This document shows, in pieces, positions 15,257 through 25,147 of a stretch of 25,229 nucleotides of DNA. Position 1 is the stretch's first letter. The number at the start of each line of letters is the position of its first letter. This DNA comes from Gammaproteobacteria bacterium (GTDB taxonomy: Bacteria; Pseudomonadota; Gammaproteobacteria; Acidithiobacillales; Acidithiobacillaceae), in contig JAMCRJ010000087.1 in the NCBI GenBank assembly GCA_023381645.1, forward strand, positions 1 through 25,229, given 5' to 3'. The notes below the pieces were generated by a model. That model saw nothing but the letters and a program-made list of their open reading frames with translations, made no database searches and was not told the origin of the DNA. Position numbers and translations under genes: made by a program.

Positions 15257-17604
15257 TGCCGCATATCGAGATCGACGGACAGTCCATCGAGGTCGTACCA
15301 GGGACCACCATCATGGAGGCGGCCCAGGCTTTGGGGATCTATATCCCCTTCTTCTGTTATCACCCCAAACTGTCGGTAGCGGCCAATTGCCGCATGTGTC
15401 TGGTAGATGTGGAAAAGGCTCCCAAGCCATTGCCGGCCTGCGCGACGCCCGTCGCGGACGGCATGAAGGTCGCCACAGCGTCACGCAAGGCGAAGATGGC
15501 GCAGCAGGGTGTGCTGGAGTTTCTGCTCATCAATCATCCCCTGGATTGCCCCATTTGCGATCAGGGTGGTGAATGCCCCCTGCAGGACATCACCATGGGC
15601 TTTGCCAATCCGCACAGCCAGTACGCCGAAGAGAAACGGGTCATGCAGGACCCGAACATCGGGCCGCTCATTGCCACGGAAATGACGCGCTGCATCCAGT
15701 GCACCCGCTGCGTGCGCTTCGGTCAGGAAATCGGCGGGATCATGGAACTCGGGGCGACGGGGCGTGGTGAGCATATGGCCATTGGTACCTATGTCGCCAA
15801 GGCGGTGCAATCAGAACTATCCGGCAACATGATTGATCTCTGTCCGGTAGGCGCATTGACCAGCAAGCCTTTTCGTTTCAAGGCCCGTTCCTGGGAACTG
15901 AAGCATACGCCGGGGCTTTGCCCGCACTGTTCGACGGGCTGTAATACCGACGTGCAGAGCCTGGGCCGCGAAGTGCTGCGAGTTCTGCCGCGTGACAATC
16001 AGGCGGTGAATGAAGAGTGGATTTGTGACAAGGGACGTTACGCCTATACCGGCCTACAAGCAGAAGACCGCGTGACGCAGCCTTTGCTGCGTGTCGACGG
16101 CGTATGGCGTGAGGCCTCGTGGGCGGAAGCGTTGGATGTCGCTTTGTCGGGACTGGAGCAGGTGATTGCCCGGCATGGCGCGGAACGGCTGGCCGGACTC
16201 ATTTCGGCGCAGTCCGGCAATGAAGAACTGTTCCTTTTCCAAGCCTTGCTGCGCGGCATGGGCAGCCCTCACGTGGACCATCGTTTGCGTCAGCGGGATT
16301 TCCGCGCGGATGCCGCAATGCCGGTCTATCCGGCGCTGAACATGGCTCTGGATGATCTGGAGCGCGAGCCGCTCATATTGCTCTGCCATGCCTTTCCGCG
16401 GCAACAGCAGCCGCTGACCAACCATCGTTTGCGCAAGTCGGTGTTGCAGGGTGGCAAGGTGATCGCCATCGATAGCCTGCGTCAGGATTTCAACTATCCC
16501 GTCACCCAACTGGTGGCAGAAGCAGGCGCCGACCTGGCCCTCTATGCGGCGCTCTGCAGCCAGTTGTCCGGTCACGCCAGGAAAACCGGCGCGGAGTCTC
16601 TGGCTGGTGTCGCAAATGACCTGCTGGCGGCAGATAACCCCCTGATCCTCATTGGCAGTGCCTTGCTGCATCACCCGCAGGCGGCGGCGATGATCGCACA
16701 GATCGAGTCTCTTGCCGGGTTGGCGGGCGCGCGGGTGGGCTGGCTGGCGCAAGACGCCAATAGCGCCGGTGCCTGGCTGAGTGGTTGTGTACCGCACCGT
16801 CTGCCGGGGGGGCATCAGGCGCAGGCGATAGGGTTACCTGCCGATGCGCTTTGGGATGCGGATATGCGGGGCTTCATACTCCTGGGTACAGAGCCGGGTG
16901 TGGACGCGATGCGCGGCGTAGCCGCACTGGCGGCATTGCAAAAAGCGGAGTTTGTGCTGAGCATCGCGCAGTTTGCGGGCGAGGCGAAGCAGTACGCCGA
17001 TGTGATTCTGCCCATGGCAGCCTTTGCCGAGGGGTCCGGATCGTTCATCAATAACGAAGGGCGTCTGCAAACCTTCCGCGCCGCGGTAAAAACGCCGGAG
17101 GAGGCACGTCCTGCCTGGAAGATACTGCGTGTACTCGGTGACGGCCTTGGTCTGCCGGGATTCCAGTTTAATGAACTGAGTGAAGTAACGGCCACTTGGC
17201 AGCGTGAAATCGGCGAGTACGCCCTGGATGTGCCGCCTTTCCGTACCTTCCCGGTCTTGGAACCTGTTCCGGTGTCCCCGTATGCAGACGACGGATTATG
17301 CCGGCTGGGCGATTGGCCCCTTTTCCGGGGCGATCCGCTGGTGCGACGTGCCGTACCCCTCACCCAGCCCGCTGTGGCGAAAATGCATCCGGATCAGGTC
17401 AGGGCGCTGGCCCTGCAGGGGGATTTCGTGGAAATCAGCACCCCCAGCGGCAAGGTTTGCCTGCCTCTGGTAGCGGATGCCGGGATTCCGACGGGTACCG
17501 TCTGGGTACCTATGGGATATGGTGAGACGGCGATATTGGGTGCAGCCTACGCGGCCTGCTCGGTGACCACGGCGACGCCGCCCGCCACTGCGACCGGTAC
17601 TTAG
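15256..17604 (+). CDS. nuoG: NADH-quinone oxidoreductase subunit G
   Basis: The 782-residue, 75-kDa-type subunit carries a chain of clusters. [2Fe-2S] N1b: C34, C45, C48, C62. N5, with its His ligand: H94, C98, C101, C107. N4: C146, C149, C152, C196. Then comes a molybdopterin-oxidoreductase-like domain that begins with C222, C225, C229 and C257 (CxxCxxxCx27C), the N7 cluster motif kept only in some bacteria. The rest of the domain is the usual catalytically inert fold and ends in an Ala/Thr-rich tail. The start ATG overlaps the nuoF stop (TGATG), showing coupled translation. The length is normal for a NuoG with the full C-terminal domain. Confidence 0.97.
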   Translation: MPHIEIDGQSIEVVPGTTIMEAAQALGIYIPFFCYHPKLSVAANCRMCLVDVEKAPKPLPACATPVADGMKVATASRKAKMAQQGVLEFLLINHPLDCPICDQGGECPLQDITMGFANPHSQYAEEKRVMQDPNIGPLIATEMTRCIQCTRCVRFGQEIGGIMELGATGRGEHMAIGTYVAKAVQSELSGNMIDLCPVGALTSKPFRFKARSWELKHTPGLCPHCSTGCNTDVQSLGREVLRVLPRDNQAVNEEWICDKGRYAYTGLQAEDRVTQPLLRVDGVWREASWAEALDVALSGLEQVIARHGAERLAGLISAQSGNEELFLFQALLRGMGSPHVDHRLRQRDFRADAAMPVYPALNMALDDLEREPLILLCHAFPRQQQPLTNHRLRKSVLQGGKVIAIDSLRQDFNYPVTQLVAEAGADLALYAALCSQLSGHARKTGAESLAGVANDLLAADNPLILIGSALLHHPQAAAMIAQIESLAGLAGARVGWLAQDANSAGAWLSGCVPHRLPGGHQAQAIGLPADALWDADMRGFILLGTEPGVDAMRGVAALAALQKAEFVLSIAQFAGEAKQYADVILPMAAFAEGSGSFINNEGRLQTFRAAVKTPEEARPAWKILRVLGDGLGLPGFQFNELSEVTATWQREIGEYALDVPPFRTFPVLEPVPVSPYADDGLCRLGDWPLFRGDPLVRRAVPLTQPAVAKMHPDQVRALALQGDFVEISTPSGKVCLPLVADAGIPTGTVWVPMGYGETAILGAAYAACSVTTATPPATATGT

Positions 17605-17615
17605 GAGGCAACGCC

Positions 17616-18641
17616 ATGCATGATTTTCAGAGTACGGCGTGGTGGGCGATCCTCTGGTCGATCATAAAGATTGTCGTTGTCTTGGTGCCACTACTGTTGG
17701 GTGTGGCCTATCTGACCCTGGCCGAGCGCAAGGTGATTGGCTACATACAGGTACGTCTGGGCCCCAATCGCGTGGGCTTCAAGGGGTCGTTGCAGCCGAT
17801 CGCCGACGCGGTCAAGCTGATGTTCAAGGAAGTGATCATCCCTACCAACGCTAATCGGTTTCTGTTTCTGGCCGCACCGGTGCTGGCTTTCGTGCCGGCA
17901 ATGCTGGTCTGGGCGGCTATTCCTTTCGGCCCGGATATGGCCATCTCCCACATGAACGCCGGTCTCCTTTATGTGTTGGCCATCGCCGGCCTGGGGGTAT
18001 ACGGCATCATCGTTGCGGGCTGGGCGTCCAATTCCAAATATGCCTTTCTGGGGGCCATGCGGGCGGCGGCTCAGTTGGTGGCTTACGAAATTGCCATGGG
18101 CTTTGCCCTGGTGGGGTTGTTGATGGCAGCCCAGACCCTGAATCTCACCAAAATCGTGGAAGCCCAAGCGGGAGGCGGTTTCTGGTCCTGGTACTGGTTG
18201 CCGTTATTTCCGTTCTTTCTGGTGTATTTTATTTCCGGTGTGGCCGAAACCAACCGCGCCCCCTTTGACGTAGCGGAAGGCGAGTCGGAAATTGTGGCGG
18301 GATTTCATGTGGAGTATTCCGGGATGGCCTTCGCGCTGTTTTTTCTGGCGGAATATGCCAACATGATTTTCGTCTCCATGTTGACGACGGTACTCTTTCT
18401 CGGTGGCTGGTATGCGCCGATCAATACACCATGGCTCACCTGGATACCGGGTGTCGTCTGGTTATTGCTGAAAACCGCTTTTCTGCTGTATGTGTTTTTA
18501 TGGATTCGCGCCACTTTTCCCCGTTATCGCTATGACCAGATCATGCGTTTGGGCTGGAAAGTGTTTATCCCGGTGACCATTGCCTGGATCGTCGTAGTCG
18601 GCGTTGCTCTGGAAACGCCCTTGCGTGCCATTTTGCGCTGA
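17616..18641 (+). CDS. nuoH: NADH-quinone oxidoreductase subunit H
   Basis: The 341-residue membrane subunit (ND1 family, about eight helices) forms much of the quinone channel and joins the two arms. Conserved loops are [45 protein letters not shown] and [18 protein letters not shown], rich in the charged residues that couple quinone reduction to proton transfer. The ATG at 17616 has a perfect AGGAGG (17603-17608) 7 bases upstream, overlapping the nuoG stop. It lies 11 bp after nuoG and 13 bp before nuoI. Confidence 0.97.
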   Translation: MHDFQSTAWWAILWSIIKIVVVLVPLLLGVAYLTLAERKVIGYIQVRLGPNRVGFKGSLQPIADAVKLMFKEVIIPTNANRFLFLAAPVLAFVPAMLVWAAIPFGPDMAISHMNAGLLYVLAIAGLGVYGIIVAGWASNSKYAFLGAMRAAAQLVAYEIAMGFALVGLLMAAQTLNLTKIVEAQAGGGFWSWYWLPLFPFFLVYFISGVAETNRAPFDVAEGESEIVAGFHVEYSGMAFALFFLAEYANMIFVSMLTTVLFLGGWYAPINTPWLTWIPGVVWLLLKTAFLLYVFLWIRATFPRYRYDQIMRLGWKVFIPVTIAWIVVVGVALETPLRAILR

Positions 18642-18654
18642 GGAGAAGAACAAT

Positions 18655-19146
18655 ATGCAATTTCGCCCAAGGCAATGGTTCAACACTTTTTTCCTGACGG
18701 AGATGCTGCGCGGCATGCAGCTTACCGGCCGCTATTTTTTTGCGCGGAAGATCACCGTGCAATACCCCGAAGAACAGACGCCGCAGTCGCCCCGTTTCCG
18801 CGGCCTGCACGCCTTGCGCCGCTATGCGAACGGTGAGGAACGCTGCATTGCCTGCAAACTCTGTGAGGCGGTGTGTCCGGCGCTGGCCATTACCATCGAA
18901 AGTGACGTCCGTAGTGACGGAACGCGGCGGACGACGCGCTACGACATCGATCTCAGCAAGTGTATCTTTTGTGGACTCTGTGAAGAATCCTGTCCGGTAG
19001 ACTCCATCGTCGAAAGCCGGGTGCTCTCTTATCATGGAGAAATTCGCGGTGAACTGATATATACCAAAGACATGCTGCTGGCCAATGGCGATCGTCTGGA
19101 AGCGGAGCTGGCTGCCGATCGCGATGCTGATCGCGCTTACCGCTGA
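18655..19146 (+). CDS. nuoI: NADH-quinone oxidoreductase subunit I
   Basis: The 163-residue ferredoxin-like subunit (23-kDa, TYKY family) carries [4Fe-4S] clusters N6a and N6b, which pass electrons from NuoG to NuoB. Two motifs are seen: C64-IA-C67-KL-C70-EAV-C74-P and C103-IF-C106-GL-C109-EES-C113-P. The amphipathic N-terminus ([15 protein letters not shown]) is the usual membrane-contact segment. The ATG at 18655 follows GAGGAGAAG at the nuoH stop; an in-frame ATG 17 codons upstream lies inside nuoH and is rejected. Confidence 0.97.
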   Translation: MQFRPRQWFNTFFLTEMLRGMQLTGRYFFARKITVQYPEEQTPQSPRFRGLHALRRYANGEERCIACKLCEAVCPALAITIESDVRSDGTRRTTRYDIDLSKCIFCGLCEESCPVDSIVESRVLSYHGEIRGELIYTKDMLLANGDRLEAELAADRDADRAYR

Positions 19147-19161
19147 CGGAGAACGGATGCC

Positions 19162-19758
19162 ATGCTGCCAGTAACCACGATTCTGTTTTATATCTTCTCC
19201 GCTATATTGCTGGGCTCTGCAACGCTGGTGATAACGGCGCGTAATCCGGTGTACGCGACCCTGTATCTGGTACTGGCGTTTTTTAATGCGGCCGCCCTGT
19301 TCATCCTGCTGGGGGCTGAATTCCTGGGGTTGATTCTGATTCTGGTCTATGTGGGCGCGGTGATGGTGCTTTTCCTCTTTGTGGTGATGATGCTGGATAT
19401 CAACCTGGCACGTATCAAGGAAGGCTTTCTCAGTTATCTGCCATTGGGTCTCGCTATTGCCATCCTCGGTGTACTGGAGCTGGCGGTTGTTTTCTGGGCG
19501 TCTCCCCTTGGCCATATCCCTGCACCCGCCGCACTCCCGGCTGATACCGACAATACCCGGGCACTGGGGGGGCTTCTGTATACCCAATATCTGTATCCAT
19601 TTGAAATAGCTGCAGTGATTCTGCTGGTGGCGATTATCGCCGCCATTGCCCTGACCCTGCGGCGCCGGACTGGTACCAAAACTCAGAATATTGCCGCGCA
19701 GATGGCTGTGCGGGCCAAAGACCGGGTACAACTGGTGGATTTGCGGGAGCCTGAATGA
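19162..19758 (+). CDS. nuoJ: NADH-quinone oxidoreductase subunit J
   Basis: The 198-residue membrane subunit (ND6 family) has about five hydrophobic helices. The best conserved part is [20 protein letters not shown], whose irregular helix takes part in coupling. The C-terminal third is hydrophilic and variable. The ATG at 19162 is in frame with this; another ATG five bases earlier (19157) is out of frame. ACGGAG lies upstream as Shine-Dalgarno sequence. The stop overlaps the nuoK start as ATGA. Confidence 0.96.
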
Positions 19759-20075
19759 TGAATGCTGGACAACCGACCCTGGCGGCCTACCTGATTCTCG
19801 GAGCGATGCTCTTTTCTATCGGTGTGGTTGGTGTTTTCCTCAATCGCAAGAATGTCATCATTCTGCTGATGGCCATCGAGCTGCTGCTGCTGGCGGTAAA
19901 TATCAATCTAGTCGCATTTTCCCGTTATCTCGGCAATCTCGACGGGCAGGTATTTGTATTTTTCATTCTTACGGTGGCGGCTGCCGAAGCGGCGATTGGC
20001 CTGGCGATACTGGTCGCCTATTTCCGCAATCGCCATAGCATCAATGTGGATGATATCGACGAGTTAAGGGGCTGA
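19755..20075 (+). CDS. nuoK: NADH-quinone oxidoreductase subunit K
   Basis: The 106-residue, three-helix membrane subunit (ND4L family, related to MrpC) carries the two conserved membrane glutamates, in [15 protein letters not shown] and [19 protein letters not shown]. These are part of the central charged chain of complex I. Start choice: ATGATG gives two possible starts, 19755 (4 bp overlap with nuoJ) or 19758. GGGAG (19745-19749) would serve either. The stop is 1 bp before the ATG at 20077 that probably once began nuoL. Confidence 0.96.
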
Positions 20076-20076
20076 T

Positions 20077-20119
20077 ATGTGGGTTTTTGACTGGTTAAAC
20101 GCCTTCCCCCCCCCTCGCC
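20077..20119 (+). other. Out-of-frame 5' end of nuoL with a C9 tract
   Basis: The ATG at 20077 has AGGGG (20067-20071) 5 bases upstream and begins 1 bp after nuoK, as expected for the start of nuoL. It encodes MWVFDWLNAF and then meets nine C (20106-20114), after which the frame leaves nuoL and stops 88 codons in. With eight C the reading would run MWVFDWLNAFPPLAVYLVIP straight into the NuoL frame. This is either a sequencing error, a true frameshift, or a slippage site. Confidence 0.6.
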
Positions 20120-22060
20120 GTGTATCTGGTTATCCCCATGGCGCCGCTGGTGGGTGCACTCGTGGCCGGTTTCTGGGGCTGGAAGCTCCGGGAGCGGGCG
20201 CATTGGGCGCCGATCATCGGGGTGGCCATTGCCTTCTATCTGTCGCTGGCCGTGCTCTGGCAAACCGGTCACGGTATAACCTTTTACGGAGATGTCTATA
20301 CTTGGGCGGTATTGGGTCATCTGCCGGTATCCGTCGGTTTTGACATCGACAGCCTGACGGCATTAATGCTGGTCGTTGTCACTTTTGTATCTCTGGGCGT
20401 GCATCTTTATACCGTTGGTTATATGCACGGCGATCCGGGTTACGCGCGTTTTTTCAGCTATATTGCCTTGTTCACGTTCAGTATGATCATGCTGGTGATG
20501 AGCAATAATTTTCTCCAGCTCTTTTTTGGCTGGGAAGCGGTGGGTCTGGTTTCCTACCTGCTCATCGGCTTCTGGTTCCAGCGTGAAAGTGCCAATGTCG
20601 CCGCGATCAAGGCATTTATCGTCAACCGTGTCGGTGATTTCGGCTTTTTGATCGGTATTGCCGCAGTATTCCACTATTGTGGCAGTCTGGATTATCGTAC
20701 GGTATTCGCGGCCGTACCTCACCTGATCGGACAAACACTGGAAATCATACCGGGACATCCCTGGAGTGTGCTGACCTGGATTGCCCTGCTGCTGTTTGTC
20801 GGCGCCATGGGTAAATCCGCGCAGGTGCCTTTACATGTTTGGTTGCCGGAATCCATGGAGGGCCCGACCCCCATCTCCGCCCTGATCCACGCGGCGACCA
20901 TGGTCACGGCGGGTATTTTTATGGTCGCACGGATGTCGCCGATTTTTGAACAGTCCGCGACGGCCCTTACGGTGGTGCTGATCATCGGCGCGGTAACGGC
21001 GTTCTTTATGGGGCTCGTCGGTCTGGTGCAGAACGATATCAAGCGTATCATCGCTTACTCGACCATTTCCCAGTTGGGTTACATGACCGCAGCGCTGGGC
21101 GCTTCCGCCTTTTCTGCGGCAATTTTTCATCTGATGACTCACGCCTTCTTCAAGGCCTTGCTATTTCTGGCCGCAGGTTCAGTGATCCATGCGATGTCCA
21201 ACGAGCAGGATATCCGCAAAATGGGCGGGCTGCGCAAAGTCATGCCCATCACCTATGTCACCTTTCTGATCGGCAGCCTGTCGTTGTCCGGCATTCCGCC
21301 CTTTGCCGGATTCTTCAGCAAGGACCTCATTATTGAGGCAGTAGGGCTCTCTACCCTGCCCGGAGCGGGTTGGGCGGAATTGATGCTGGTGGCTGGCGCC
21401 TTCGTCACGGCGCTGTATACCTTCCGGATGTTTTTCCTGGTCTTCCATGGAGCCCCGCGCATGGATGCCCACACCCGCGCGCATCTGCACGAGTCACCCT
21501 GGGTGATTACCGTGCCCCTGATTGCGCTGGCGATTCCGGCGGTTTACGCGGGTTGGGCATATATTGGGCCCGTCGGCCTGGGGCACTACCTGGATTCTTC
21601 CCTGGTCGTTGCCCCGCAGTGGAATACCATTGGGGAGATCCGTGCCCACTGGCCGGGTGCGGGCGCGTTCGTGCTGCACAGTCCGGAGACCGTACCGTTC
21701 TGGTTGGCGCTCTCGGGCATTGCCGTCGCTGCCTGGTTCTACTGGTTGCGGCCGGGTCTGCCTGCAATGCTGACCCGGTTTCTCAGCCCCGTTATCTGGG
21801 CGCTGCAGCGCAAGTACGGGTTTGATGCCTTCAACCAGACGGTTCTGGTACGCGGCGTCTTACAGCTTGGCGCTTTGTTCTGGCACGTGGGCGACGAACG
21901 CCTTATCGATGGCATCATGGTCAACGGTACGGCCCGCGAAGTCGGTAAGGCGGCATTATCCTGGCGGCGTGTCCAGACGGGTTATATTTACCACTATGCT
22001 TTCGCAATGATTATCGGGTTGATTCTGCTCATGAGCTATTTTGTGGTCTGGAGAGGATAA
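20120..22060 (+). CDS. nuoL: NADH-quinone oxidoreductase subunit L (5' end in doubt)
   Basis: The open frame from GTG (20120) gives 646 residues of the ND5/antiporter-like subunit, the distal membrane subunit with the long lateral helix. Key residues counted from this GTG are E139 (FFGWEAVGLVSYLLIGFW) and K232 (MGKSAQVPLHVWLPESMEGP), both in the proton-channel motif shared with MrpA, plus HAATMVTAGIFMVAR. The C-terminal region holds a long hydrophilic/amphipathic stretch and a last helix. The GTG has no Shine-Dalgarno sequence, only a C-rich stretch, while the ATG at 20077 is well placed but out of frame because of a C9 run. The first helix (YLVIPMAPLVGALVAGFWGW) is intact from the GTG, so the product may work either way. 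The 44 bp gap to nuoK would be the largest in the operon if GTG were the start. Confidence 0.93.
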   Translation: MYLVIPMAPLVGALVAGFWGWKLRERAHWAPIIGVAIAFYLSLAVLWQTGHGITFYGDVYTWAVLGHLPVSVGFDIDSLTALMLVVVTFVSLGVHLYTVGYMHGDPGYARFFSYIALFTFSMIMLVMSNNFLQLFFGWEAVGLVSYLLIGFWFQRESANVAAIKAFIVNRVGDFGFLIGIAAVFHYCGSLDYRTVFAAVPHLIGQTLEIIPGHPWSVLTWIALLLFVGAMGKSAQVPLHVWLPESMEGPTPISALIHAATMVTAGIFMVARMSPIFEQSATALTVVLIIGAVTAFFMGLVGLVQNDIKRIIAYSTISQLGYMTAALGASAFSAAIFHLMTHAFFKALLFLAAGSVIHAMSNEQDIRKMGGLRKVMPITYVTFLIGSLSLSGIPPFAGFFSKDLIIEAVGLSTLPGAGWAELMLVAGAFVTALYTFRMFFLVFHGAPRMDAHTRAHLHESPWVITVPLIALAIPAVYAGWAYIGPVGLGHYLDSSLVVAPQWNTIGEIRAHWPGAGAFVLHSPETVPFWLALSGIAVAAWFYWLRPGLPAMLTRFLSPVIWALQRKYGFDAFNQTVLVRGVLQLGALFWHVGDERLIDGIMVNGTAREVGKAALSWRRVQTGYIYHYAFAMIIGLILLMSYFVVWRG

Positions 22061-22063
22061 GGC

Positions 22064-23548
22064 ATGACGCACTCCCCTCTCCTCAGTTACGCCATCTGGG
22101 TGCCGATCATCGGTGGTCTGCTGGTCCTTGCGGTGGGTGACCGGCGTGCGGAGGCCGCGCGCTGGCTGGCACTGGTGGCCTCGCTGGCTGCTTTCGCCGT
22201 GACCATTCCCCTCTTTACCGGATTCGATACCCATACGGCGGCGATGCAGTACAGCGAACGGGTCGCCTGGATTCCCTCCCTGAATATCTTTTATCACCTC
22301 GGGATCGACGGAATTTCCCTGTGGTTTGTCCTGCTCACCAGTTTCCTGACGGTGTTGGTGGTCATCAGTTCCTGGAAAAACGTGCAGGAGCGGGTGGCAC
22401 AATTCATGGCGGCCTTCCTGATCATGGAGGGTTTGATGATTGGCGTTTTCTGTGCACTGGACGCCATTCTGTTCTATGTATTCTGGGAAGCCATGCTCAT
22501 CCCCATGTTCCTGATCATCGGGGTCTGGGGCGGCCCGCGGCGGGTCTACGCGACCATTAAGTTCTTTCTCTATACCTTCCTCGGATCGGTACTGATGCTG
22601 GTGGCGCTGCTCTATCTGTACTTCCACAGCGGGGATAGTTTCAGTTTGTTGGTGTTTCAGAAAACCCCTTTGGGCATGAGCGCGCAGACGCTTATCTTCT
22701 TGGCCTTTTTCTTTGCCTTCGCGGTAAAAATTCCCATGTGGCCGGTGCATACGTGGTTGCCGGATGCCCATGTCGAGGCGCCCACCGGGGGCTCCGTCAT
22801 CCTGGCAGCGGTAATGCTCAAGATGGGCGCCTACGGCTTCCTGCGCCTGAGCCTGCCGATTGTGCCCGACGCGAGTCACAGGTTGGCCTGGTTGATGATT
22901 GTCCTGTCCCTCATCGCCATCATCTATGTCGCGCTGGTGGCGATCGTGCAGGAGGATATGAAAAAGCTGATCGCCTATTCCTCCATCGCTCATATGGGTT
23001 TCGTGACGCTGGGATTTTTTGTGTTCAATAGCGTGGCGATCGAGGGCGGTATTATTCAAATGTTGTCTCACGGCTTTGTCAGTGCAGCCATGTTTCTCTG
23101 TGTCGGCGTGCTCTATGATCGGATGCATACCCGCAATATCAAAGCTTACGGGGGAGTGGCCAATGTCATGCCGGTTTTTGCCGCGCTGATGATGCTCTTT
23201 GCCATGGGTAATGTCGGCCTACCGGGGACGTCGGGTTTTGTCGGCGAATTCATGGTGGTGCTCGGGACCTATCAGGTAAATCCCTGGTTGGCGATTCTGG
23301 CGGCCACCAGCCTGATTACCGGCGCTGGATATACCCTCTGGCTCTTCAAGCGGGTGATTTTCGGCAGTATTGTCCAGCCCGAAGTGGCCAGACTGAAAGA
23401 CCTCGATGGTCGGGAGGTGTTGGTGCTCGGTACCCTGGCGGCCTTTACCCTGCTGCTCGGTCTCTGGCCAGCGCCCTTCCTTGATATCGTGCACAGCTCG
23501 GTACAGCATCTGGTGACCCAGGTGTCTCTCTCCAAGATTCCGGCGTAA
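22064..23548 (+). CDS. nuoM: NADH-quinone oxidoreductase subunit M
   Basis: The 494-residue antiporter-like membrane subunit (ND4 family, about 14 helices) is one of three proton channels. The conserved glutamate is E142 (FWEAMLIPMFLIIGVWGG) and the channel lysine is K222 (AVKIPMWPVHTWLPDAHVEA). LIAYSSIAHMGFV and GLPGTSGFVGEFMV are further ND4 signatures. The ATG at 22064 is 3 bp after nuoL, with GGAGAGGATAAGG upstream. The length is normal, with no break. Confidence 0.97.
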   Translation: MTHSPLLSYAIWVPIIGGLLVLAVGDRRAEAARWLALVASLAAFAVTIPLFTGFDTHTAAMQYSERVAWIPSLNIFYHLGIDGISLWFVLLTSFLTVLVVISSWKNVQERVAQFMAAFLIMEGLMIGVFCALDAILFYVFWEAMLIPMFLIIGVWGGPRRVYATIKFFLYTFLGSVLMLVALLYLYFHSGDSFSLLVFQKTPLGMSAQTLIFLAFFFAFAVKIPMWPVHTWLPDAHVEAPTGGSVILAAVMLKMGAYGFLRLSLPIVPDASHRLAWLMIVLSLIAIIYVALVAIVQEDMKKLIAYSSIAHMGFVTLGFFVFNSVAIEGGIIQMLSHGFVSAAMFLCVGVLYDRMHTRNIKAYGGVANVMPVFAALMMLFAMGNVGLPGTSGFVGEFMVVLGTYQVNPWLAILAATSLITGAGYTLWLFKRVIFGSIVQPEVARLKDLDGREVLVLGTLAAFTLLLGLWPAPFLDIVHSSVQHLVTQVSLSKIPA

Positions 23549-23560
23549 AGGACCTTGCCT

Positions 23561-25006
23561 ATGAATTCATTCCTTATGCACTGGACTTACGCCACCCCGG
23601 AAATTTGGGTGCTGACGATGGCCTGCGTCGTTTTGCTGGCAGACCTGTTTTGGGGTGACGGTCTGCGTGATCTTGCCGCGGTGCTCACGGTGCTGACCCT
23701 CAGTGGTGCGGCGGTGCTGACCGTTTTTGAGATGGGGCAGAGCGGTACCGCCTTTGCGGGCCTTTTTGTGCTGGACCGCTTCACCAACGTTGCAGAGCTG
23801 TTCAGCTATCTGGCCGTGCTAATGGTGGTGCTCTACTCCCGGCGCTATCTGGTGGACCGGGGTATTTACCGCGGCGAGGTGTTTGTGCTGTTGCTTTTCG
23901 CCCTGCTGGGAATCATGGTGATGGTTTCCGGTGGCAGTCTGCTGAGTGTTTACCTCGGGCTGGAACTGCTGGCGCTGAGCCAATATGCCCTGGTTGCCTT
24001 TTACCGCGACAGTGTGATGGCGACGGAAGCGGGGTTGAAATATTTCGTTCTTGGAGCGCTGGCCTCGGGTTTGCTGCTCTACGGGATGTCGCTTCTTTAC
24101 GGGCTGACGGGCACCCTGGACGTGAGGGATATTGCCGCTGATCTGGTGAATATGACTGCAGGCAATCTGGTACTGGTCTTTGCCATCGTATTTATTGCCG
24201 CGGGTATTGCCTTCAAGCTGGGCGCGGCGCCCTTTCATATGTGGTTACCCGACGTCTATCAGGGCGCGCCTACGGCGGTGACCGCCTTTCTTGCCTCGGC
24301 GCCCAAAATCGGCGCCTTTGCCCTGATCATCCGCCTGCTGGTGGACGGCGGCTACGGCATGCAGGAATCTTGGCAGCAGATTTTTGTCGCGCTGACCGTG
24401 GTATCGCTGGTGGTGGGTAACGTGATCGCCATTGCCCAGCAGAACATCAAGCGGATGCTGGCGTATTCCACCATCGGTCATGTCGGATTTATGTTGTTGG
24501 GGGTCGTGGCGGGTACGGAGGTCGGGCTGGCCAGTGCATTTTTTTATACTGTCGTCTATACGCTGATGTCTCTGGCGGGTTTTGGCATGATTCTGCTCGT
24601 GAGCCGGGCGGGTTTTGAGGCGGAGCGTATCGATGACTTCAAGGGCTTGGCGCAGCGCAAGCCCTGGTATGCTTTTTTGATGATGATCGTCATGTTTTCC
24701 ATGGCGGGTGTGCCACCGACGGTGGGCTTTTATGCCAAACTCGCGGTGTTTCAGGCGGTGGTGGCAGCGGGATATGTGTGGTTGGCCGTGGTCGGTGTCC
24801 TGCTGGCGGTGATCGGGGCATTTTATTATCTGCGTGTCGTCAAGGTGATGTATTTTGATAAGCCGGCGCCGGATGCGGGGTTGATCGTACGCGATGACCT
24901 GGCCAGTATGGCATTAACCGTCAACAGCCTGGCGCTGCTGGTGCTGGGTATCCTGCCGGGGCCGTTGATGGCCTTTTGTTTCTATGCCATGCGGGGGGTA
25001 ATCTGA
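23561..25006 (+). CDS. nuoN: NADH-quinone oxidoreductase subunit N
   Basis: The 481-residue antiporter-like membrane subunit (ND2 family) is next to NuoK in the membrane arm. The conserved glutamate is E135 (LGLELLALSQYALVAFYRD) and the channel lysine K219 (FKLGAAPFHMWLPDVYQGAP). RMLAYSTIGHVGFMLLG and MAGVPPTVGFYAKL are further signatures. The ATG at 23561 lies 8 bases after AAAGGA; an in-frame TTG two codons earlier is too close to that site. It is the last gene of nuoA-N, 12 bp after nuoM. Confidence 0.97.
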   Translation: MNSFLMHWTYATPEIWVLTMACVVLLADLFWGDGLRDLAAVLTVLTLSGAAVLTVFEMGQSGTAFAGLFVLDRFTNVAELFSYLAVLMVVLYSRRYLVDRGIYRGEVFVLLLFALLGIMVMVSGGSLLSVYLGLELLALSQYALVAFYRDSVMATEAGLKYFVLGALASGLLLYGMSLLYGLTGTLDVRDIAADLVNMTAGNLVLVFAIVFIAAGIAFKLGAAPFHMWLPDVYQGAPTAVTAFLASAPKIGAFALIIRLLVDGGYGMQESWQQIFVALTVVSLVVGNVIAIAQQNIKRMLAYSTIGHVGFMLLGVVAGTEVGLASAFFYTVVYTLMSLAGFGMILLVSRAGFEAERIDDFKGLAQRKPWYAFLMMIVMFSMAGVPPTVGFYAKLAVFQAVVAAGYVWLAVVGVLLAVIGAFYYLRVVKVMYFDKPAPDAGLIVRDDLASMALTVNSLALLVLGILPGPLMAFCFYAMRGVI

Positions 25007-25109
25007 CCGACGTCCATGCGCGGGCGGGGCGCTGGCCTTGCACCGCAATGGTCGTGATCGGGTCTGTTTCCTCCGACCCCGCGCTTTTGCAGCCGGCCTC
25101 GTGCAGTTC
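25007..25109 (+). other. Spacer after nuoN with a tentative terminator structure
   Basis: No gene is seen. GCGCGGG (25018-25024) can pair with CCCGCGC (25078-25084), which is followed by only four T. A nested GGGTC/GACCC hairpin competes for some of the same bases. The loop is long and the T-run short, so a terminator for nuo is possible but weak. Confidence 0.3.
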
Positions 25110-25138
25110 TTGACGTATAGCCCGCCAGCCGGTACATT
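25110..25138 (+). promoter_or_regulatory. Promoter of tRNA-Val
   Basis: TTGACG (25110-25115, 5 of 6), a 17 bp spacer and TACATT (25133-25138, 4 of 6). The start would fall a few bases before the tRNA at 25148. The sequence after the -10, TCGGGCTGC, is GC-rich like the discriminators of stringently controlled stable RNA promoters. AGCCCG (25119-25124) and CGGGCT (25140-25145) form an inverted repeat around the -10. Confidence 0.6.
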
Positions 25139-25147
25139 TCGGGCTGC

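Noticed and set aside
21956..23128. 390-codon minus-strand open frame opposite nuoM
   Set aside because: The protein is extremely rich in His, Gln, Glu, Asp and Gly, typical of the reverse complement of membrane-protein codons.
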